DNA of 11,375 nt from DATCSE01 sp036568605 (GTDB lineage Bacteria; Pseudomonadota; Gammaproteobacteria; Burkholderiales; Burkholderiaceae_C), in NCBI GenBank assembly GCA_036568605.1, contig DATCSE010000520.1, positions 1 through 11,375 on the forward strand, given 5' to 3'. Numbering within the stretch: position 1 is the first letter of the stretch; every line of letters begins with the position of its first letter. Below the pieces are notes generated by a model. It had not been told where the DNA came from and searched no databases. It saw only the letters and a list, made by a program, of their open reading frames with translations. Shown here piece by piece: positions 7,239 to 11,375 of the stretch. The position numbers and the translations under genes are program-made.

Positions 7239-8849
7239 TCAGTCCACGCTCTTCAGGTACCGCGGCGGCTTGCGCGCCTGCGTCGCCTGCTCGAACGCGT
7301 AACCGAGCGCGAGCAGCCTGGCCTCGCTCCAGGCGCTGCCGAAGAAATTCAGGCCCAGCGGCAGACCGCGGATCTCGGCCGCCGGCACCGTGAGGCTGGG
7401 CAGCCCGGCGATCGCCGCGGGCGATGTGCTGCTGCCGACGTAGTGATCCCCAAGGACGGTGTCGGTGCGCCAGGCCGGGCCACCGGTCGGCGCGATCAGC
7501 GCGTCCAGCCGGTGCTCGCGCATCGCCGCCTCGATGCCGTCGGTGCGCGCGGTCTTCAGGCACAGCGCGCGGGCCTGCAGGTAGGCATCGTCGGTCAGCG
7601 CGCCCTTGGCCTGCGCCTTGACGAGCAGGTCCTGCCCGAACCAGGCGAGCTCACGATCGGCGCGGCGCTCGTTGAACGCAATCACATCGGCCAGCGTCTT
7701 CACCTGCGAGGCCGGTCCGCGCTTCGCGAGGTACGCGTTCAGGTGGGTCTTCAGCTCGTAGAGCAGCACGGTCAACTCGGCATCGTTGACCGCGTTGTCG
7801 AAGTCGGGCAGCTTGACCGGATCGACCAGCACCGCCCCGGCGCGCTCCAGCGCGGCGAGCACCGGCGCGTAGGCGCGCTCGACGACATCGTGAAAGCCGA
7901 AGAACTGGCGCACGACGCCGAGGCGTGCGCCCTTCAGCGCGTTCGCGTCGAGTGCCGCGAGGTAGTCGACCGGGGCGGTCGGTGCGCCGCGCATCGCGTC
8001 GTCGCGCGTATCGGTGCCGACCATGCCGGCCAGCAGCAGCGCGCAATCGCGCACGCTGCGCGCCATCGGGCCGGCGGTGTCCTGGCTGGGCGCGATCGGG
8101 ATGATGCCGCTGCGGCTGATCAGCCCGACCGTCGGCTTCAGCCCGACCAGCGCGCAGATCGACGACGGGCTCAGGATCGAGCCGTCGGTTTCGGTGCCGA
8201 CCGCCGCGGCACACAGGCTCGCGGCCGCCGCGACGGCCGAGCCCGAGCTCGAGCCCGAGGTGTTGCGATCCAGTGCATACGGGTTGCGCGCAAGCCCGCC
8301 GCGTGCGCTCCAGCCGCTGGTGCTCTGGCTGCTGCGGATGTTGGCCCACTCGCTCAGGTTGGCCTTGCCGAGGATCACCGCGCCGGCGGCGCGCAGCCGC
8401 TGCACGACGAACGCGTCTTCGTCCGGGCGCGTGTCGGTCAGCGCAAGCGAGCCGGCGGTGGTCAGCATGCGGCCGGCGGTGTCGACGTTGTCCTTGACCA
8501 GGATAGGCATGCCGTGCAGCGGGCTGCGCGGCCGGCCGGTGCGGCGCAGTTCCGCATCGAGCTCCTTCGCGATCGCCGGCGCATCGGGGTTCAGCTCGAT
8601 CACGCTGGACAGCTTCGGCCCGGCGCGGTCCAGGCGCTCGATGCGCTTCGTGTACGCGGCGACCAGACGCTCGGCGCTGGTGCGACCGGCGGCCATCGCG
8701 GCGGCGAGGTCGGCGAGGCTGCGTTCCTCGACGGTGTCGGCACCGGCCGGCGCACGAGACTTCGTCGCGGCACCGGCCGCGCTGGCCGACAGCAAGGTGG
8801 CGCCGAGGCCGGCGCCGAGCACGCGGCGGCGAGACAGGGGTCTGGGCAT
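7239..8849 (-). CDS. Tat-exported amidase-signature hydrolase (peptide-amidase-like)
   Basis: A serine amidase of 536 residues from the start at 8849. The N-terminus is a twin-arginine signal, 'SRRRVLGAG' followed by a hydrophobic run to AASAxA-like residues near 25-28, so the folded enzyme should be exported to the periplasm. The amidase-signature core shows the Lys-cisSer-Ser triad: K119 in 'LVKDNVDTAG', S200 in 'NTSGSSSGS' and S224 in 'GTETDGSILSPS'. The 24-residue gap between the two serines is the family standard. The TETDGSI form rather than GSDTGGS groups it with peptide amidases and related enzymes, not with GatA of the tRNA amidotransferase. No GatB/GatC is nearby. The substrate is uncertain: a peptide C-terminal amide, an aryl or alkyl amide, or a lipid amide are all possible. 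The longer frame from 8984 would bury the Tat signal inside the protein. No clear ribosome site precedes the chosen ATG. Confidence 0.9.
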   Translation of the reverse strand: MPRPLSRRRVLGAGLGATLLSASAAGAATKSRAPAGADTVEERSLADLAAAMAAGRTSAERLVAAYTKRIERLDRAGPKLSSVIELNPDAPAIAKELDAELRRTGRPRSPLHGMPILVKDNVDTAGRMLTTAGSLALTDTRPDEDAFVVQRLRAAGAVILGKANLSEWANIRSSQSTSGWSARGGLARNPYALDRNTSGSSSGSAVAAAASLCAAAVGTETDGSILSPSSICALVGLKPTVGLISRSGIIPIAPSQDTAGPMARSVRDCALLLAGMVGTDTRDDAMRGAPTAPVDYLAALDANALKGARLGVVRQFFGFHDVVERAYAPVLAALERAGAVLVDPVKLPDFDNAVNDAELTVLLYELKTHLNAYLAKRGPASQVKTLADVIAFNERRADRELAWFGQDLLVKAQAKGALTDDAYLQARALCLKTARTDGIEAAMREHRLDALIAPTGGPAWRTDTVLGDHYVGSSTSPAAIAGLPSLTVPAAEIRGLPLGLNFFGSAWSEARLLALGYAFEQATQARKPPRYLKSVD

Positions 8850-8989
8850 GGGTGGTCGATCGTGTGGCGGATCGGCGCATTGTGTTGCAGCTCGCCGGCC
8901 ATCCGCACAAACACTGAAACGCAGGTGACAGCACGGGTCCGACGATTCGGCATAGAAGGTCCGACCGACTGCGACACAGGCCAAGACCG
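8850..8989. promoter_or_regulatory. Divergent intergenic region between amidase and phosphotransferase
   Basis: These 140 bases separate two genes pointing away from each other and should hold both promoters. GTGACA (8925-8930) and CATAGA (8951-8956) face the phosphotransferase but are 20 bases apart, too far for a good sigma-70 promoter. I see no clean operator palindrome. Confidence 0.4.
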
Positions 8990-10063
8990 ATGTTCGATCA
9001 ATTCGTGGGGACGTCCCCGGTGCAGGAGCGCCATCGATTCGATGCCGGCGCGTTGGCGGCCTACCTGCGCGACCACGTGCACGACGACGACGGCGCCGGG
9101 TTCGACGGGCCGCTCAGCGTCGAGCAGTTCAACGGCGGGCAGTCGAATCCGACATTCCTGCTGCGAACGCCGGCACGCCGCTACGTGCTGCGCCGCAAGC
9201 CTTCTGGCCCGCTGCTGCCGTCGGCGCATGCGATCGAGCGCGAGTTCCGCGTGATGAACGCCCTGCGCGCGAGCGAAGTGCCGGTGCCGCGCATGGTCTG
9301 CCTGTGCGAGGACCCGTCGGTGCTCGGCTCCGCGTTCTACGTGATGGAGCACGTGCAGGGCCGCATCCTGTGGGACCCGGCGCTGCCGGGCTTCCGGCCG
9401 GACGAGCGGGCCAGGCTGTTCGACGACATGAACCGCGTGATCGCGGCGCTGCATCGGGTCGATGTCGCGGCCGCGGGACTGGCGGACTACGGCAAGCCAG
9501 GCAACTACTTCGCACGCCAGATCGGCCGCTGGAGCACGCAGTACCGCGCGTCGGAGACCGAGCGAATCGAGGCGATGGACCGGCTGATCGAGTGGCTGCC
9601 GCAGCACATCCCGGCGGACAACGCGACCGCGCTGGTGCATGGCGACTACCGGCTCGACAACCTGGTGTTTCATGCGACCGAACCGCGCGTCGTCGCGGTG
9701 CTCGATTGGGAGCTCTCGACGCTGGGCCACCCGATGGCCGACTTCGCGTACCACGCGATGGCGTGGAGCTCGCCTGCCGGCGAGATGCGCGGCCTCGCCG
9801 GGCTGGACCTCGCGGCGTTGGGCATTCCTTCGGTCGACGCTTATGTCGAGCGCTATTGCGAGCGGGTCGGCATGGCGCGGCCCAGCGCTGCCGAGTGGTC
9901 GTTCTACCTGGCCTACAACTTGTTTCGCGGTGCCGCGATCTCGCAGGGCATCCTGAAGCGCGCACTCGACGGTTCGGCCAGCAGCGCGCATGCCGTCGAG
10001 GCCGGAAGCCGCGCCCGCGCAGTCGCCGAAGCGGGCTGGCGGCATGTGGCCGACCTCGGGTAA
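8990..10063 (+). CDS. APH-fold phosphotransferase, ACAD10/ACAD11 N-terminal type
   Basis: A cytosolic ATP-dependent phosphotransferase with an aminoglycoside-phosphotransferase fold, 357 residues. Visible motifs in order are 'FNGGQSNPTF' (47-56, nucleotide loop), 'YVLRRKPSG' with K70, the conserved Glu near 85, 'VHGDYRLDNLVFH' (217-228) with catalytic D220 and N224, and the metal-binding 'VLDWELSTLGHPMADFAY' with D239. The QSNPTF, RRKPxG and WELSTLGHP blocks are specific to the branch fused to acyl-CoA dehydrogenase in mammalian ACAD10/ACAD11. That branch also includes free-standing bacterial LvaA, which phosphorylates 4-hydroxyacyl-CoA. True antibiotic kinases lack them, so drug resistance is unlikely. 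It is followed after 113 bases by an acyl-CoA ligase on the same strand, which supports a role on an acyl-CoA or hydroxy-acid substrate (inference). The ribosome site before the ATG is weak (ACAGG). Confidence 0.9.
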   Translation: MFDQFVGTSPVQERHRFDAGALAAYLRDHVHDDDGAGFDGPLSVEQFNGGQSNPTFLLRTPARRYVLRRKPSGPLLPSAHAIEREFRVMNALRASEVPVPRMVCLCEDPSVLGSAFYVMEHVQGRILWDPALPGFRPDERARLFDDMNRVIAALHRVDVAAAGLADYGKPGNYFARQIGRWSTQYRASETERIEAMDRLIEWLPQHIPADNATALVHGDYRLDNLVFHATEPRVVAVLDWELSTLGHPMADFAYHAMAWSSPAGEMRGLAGLDLAALGIPSVDAYVERYCERVGMARPSAAEWSFYLAYNLFRGAAISQGILKRALDGSASSAHAVEAGSRARAVAEAGWRHVADLG

Positions 10064-10176
10064 ATCCCCCGAGCCGGCACCGCACGACGCCCGCAAGATC
10101 GCGTGACGCGCCCGGCCGCCGGATCGACGACACGCGCCGTACGGACACTTCAACACAACAACGGAGACGCACCACC

Positions 10177-11375
10177 GTGGCCGAGCCGCAGCACCCCTGG
10201 ATCAAGTCGTACCCGAAAGGCGTCCGCTGGGATGCCGATTTGCCGCTGTTGCCGGTGCAGCAACTGCTCGATGACGCGGTCGCGCGCTGGCCCGACCATC
10301 CGGCGCTGGAGTTCATGGGCCGCACGCTGAGCTATCGCGAGTTCGGCGAGCTGGCCGATCGCGCCGCGAAGGGCTTCCAGACGCTGGGTGTCGGCCCGGG
10401 CGTGCATGTCGGCCTGTACCTGCCGAACACGCCGCACTACCCGATTGCGTTCTTCGGCGTGCTCAAGGCCGGCGGCACCGTCGTCAACTACTCGCCGCTC
10501 GATGCCGAACGCGTGCTCGCGCACAAGATCGAGGACAGCGAGACCGACATCCTCGTGACGCTGGACCTGGCGGCGCTGTTCCCGCAGATGGGCCGCCTGC
10601 TCGGCACGACGCGGCTGAAGACGCTGGTTGTCGGCAATCTCGCCGACTACGCAGCGCAGCCCGCGGCGGTGCGGGCGCATTTGCAGTCGGCCCAGCAGCT
10701 CGCCGACGTCCCCGACGATGCGCGCCACCTGCGCTTCGACGCGCTGCTGGCGAACCGCGGCGACTATCGGCCGCACGCGTTGGGCGACCTGACGCAGGCG
10801 ATCGCGGTGCTGCAGTACACCGGCGGCACCACCGGCCTGCCCAAGGGCGCGATGCTGACCCACGCGAACCTGAGCGCGGCCTGCGCCCAGTACATGGAGA
10901 CGACGCAGGGCGACCCGCGCGTGCTCACCGAGGGCCAGGAGCGCGCGCTGGTCGTGCTTCCGCTGTTCCACATCTACGCACTGACCGTGAACCTGCTGTT
11001 CGGCGTGCGTCTGGGCGCGCACCTGGTGCTGCACCCGCGCTTCGATCTGGACGGGGCGATCCGCGACCTGGTCGACAAGCGCATCACGCTGTTCGCCGGC
11101 GTGCCGACGATGTACACCGCGTTCGCGAATCATACGAAGGTGAAGGAGGGGGCGTTGCGCTCGCTGCAATTCTGCGGCTCGGGCGGTGCGCCGTTGCCGG
11201 TCGAGGTGGCGACGCGGTTTCATGAGCTCACCGGCAGCCAGCTCTGCGAAGGCTGGGGCATGACCGAGACCTCGCCGACCGGCACGTTCACGCCGGCCCA
11301 CGGCATGCGCAAGGCCGGCTCGTGCGGCATGCCGATTCCGAACATCGAGCTGAGGTTCGAAGACCTGACCCAACC
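10177..11375 (+). CDS. Fatty-acid/dicarboxylate-CoA ligase, AMP-binding family (3' end missing)
   Basis: An adenylate-forming enzyme that would activate a carboxylic acid with ATP and CoA. About 399 codons are visible and the frame runs off the right edge. I start it at GTG 10177, with GGAG (10163-10166) ten bases upstream. The opening 'HPWIKSYPKGVRWDADLP' is typical of proteobacterial FadD/PimA-like ligases. Core motifs are the phosphate loop 'YTGGTTGLPKGAML' (from Y214), 'PLFHIYALTVNLL', 'AGVPTMYTAF', 'CGSGGAPLPVEV', and the A5 motif 'GWGMTET' (359-365). The C-terminal lid domain with the catalytic Lys lies outside. Chain length cannot be judged from what is visible: medium to long fatty acids, or dicarboxylates as in PimA, are all possible. 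It follows the phosphotransferase by 113 bases with no terminator seen, so an operon is likely. Confidence 0.93.
   Translation, partial: MAEPQHPWIKSYPKGVRWDADLPLLPVQQLLDDAVARWPDHPALEFMGRTLSYREFGELADRAAKGFQTLGVGPGVHVGLYLPNTPHYPIAFFGVLKAGGTVVNYSPLDAERVLAHKIEDSETDILVTLDLAALFPQMGRLLGTTRLKTLVVGNLADYAAQPAAVRAHLQSAQQLADVPDDARHLRFDALLANRGDYRPHALGDLTQAIAVLQYTGGTTGLPKGAMLTHANLSAACAQYMETTQGDPRVLTEGQERALVVLPLFHIYALTVNLLFGVRLGAHLVLHPRFDLDGAIRDLVDKRITLFAGVPTMYTAFANHTKVKEGALRSLQFCGSGGAPLPVEVATRFHELTGSQLCEGWGMTETSPTGTFTPAHGMRKAGSCGMPIPNIELRFEDLTQ

Noticed and set aside
8850..8984. Upstream extension of the amidase to a start at 8984
   Set aside because: It would place 45 Cys/Arg-rich residues before a well-formed Tat signal peptide.
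7215..9254. A 679-residue open frame on the + strand opposite the amidase
   Set aside because: Low-complexity Arg/Ala/Gly composition, no motifs, and it spans a divergent promoter region and the start of the phosphotransferase. The amidase on the other strand has a full catalytic triad.
8990..10063. Aminoglycoside resistance gene
   Set aside because: The fold is shared, but the FNGGQSNPTF, RRKPSG and WELSTLGHP blocks are those of the acyl-CoA-associated branch, and the neighbour is an acyl-CoA ligase.
10150..11373. A 407-residue open frame on the - strand at the right end
   Set aside because: It lies opposite the acyl-CoA ligase, whose AMP-binding motifs are unmistakable. The - strand product is Arg/Gln/His-rich without a domain.

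Overview
The window is a high-GC stretch of an ordinary proteobacterial chromosome. GC-rich third positions, a Phe-rich DUF2277 protein, a Psd proenzyme of about 280 residues that begins 'MSDRLKVLPQYLLPKQAL', and divergent lipid/acyl-CoA genes all point to Betaproteobacteria. Within that class, Burkholderiales outside the genus Burkholderia (Comamonadaceae or Sphaerotilaceae-like) is my best inference from remembered family sequences, not a search. I see no rRNA, tRNA, CRISPR array, insertion sequence, integrase or phage gene.

Layout. Bases 1-1840 (+) hold the 3' part of a membrane hybrid sensor histidine kinase that ends in a receiver domain. Facing it tail to tail, 25 bases away, is a stand-alone receiver-domain response regulator (1866-2297, -). 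A 156-base divergent spacer leads to a CPA1-type Na+/H+ antiporter (2454-4040, +). After 264 bases comes a secreted lipoprotein of glycoside hydrolase family 16 with an N-terminal carbohydrate-binding-like module (4305-5738, +). A 300-base spacer then precedes a small DUF2277 protein (6039-6305, +).

On the opposite strand, convergent with DUF2277, lie phosphatidylserine decarboxylase (6321-7169, -) and, just upstream of it, a Tat-exported amidase-signature hydrolase (7239-8849, -). Divergent from the amidase across 140 bases are an APH-fold phosphotransferase of the ACAD10/ACAD11 N-terminal type (8990-10063, +) and a fatty-acyl-CoA ligase (10177 to beyond the window end, +).

Functionally there are three loose groups. 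The first is a two-component phosphorelay of which neither visible partner has a DNA-binding output. The second is stand-alone transport and envelope or polysaccharide genes. The third is a lipid/acyl-CoA neighbourhood. The most suggestive unit is the phosphotransferase plus acyl-CoA ligase pair. It resembles the enzyme logic of 4-hydroxyacyl-CoA phosphorylation known from levulinate catabolism and mammalian ACAD10/11, but the decisive partner genes would lie beyond the right edge. I found no convincing sign of a wholly new multi-gene system.
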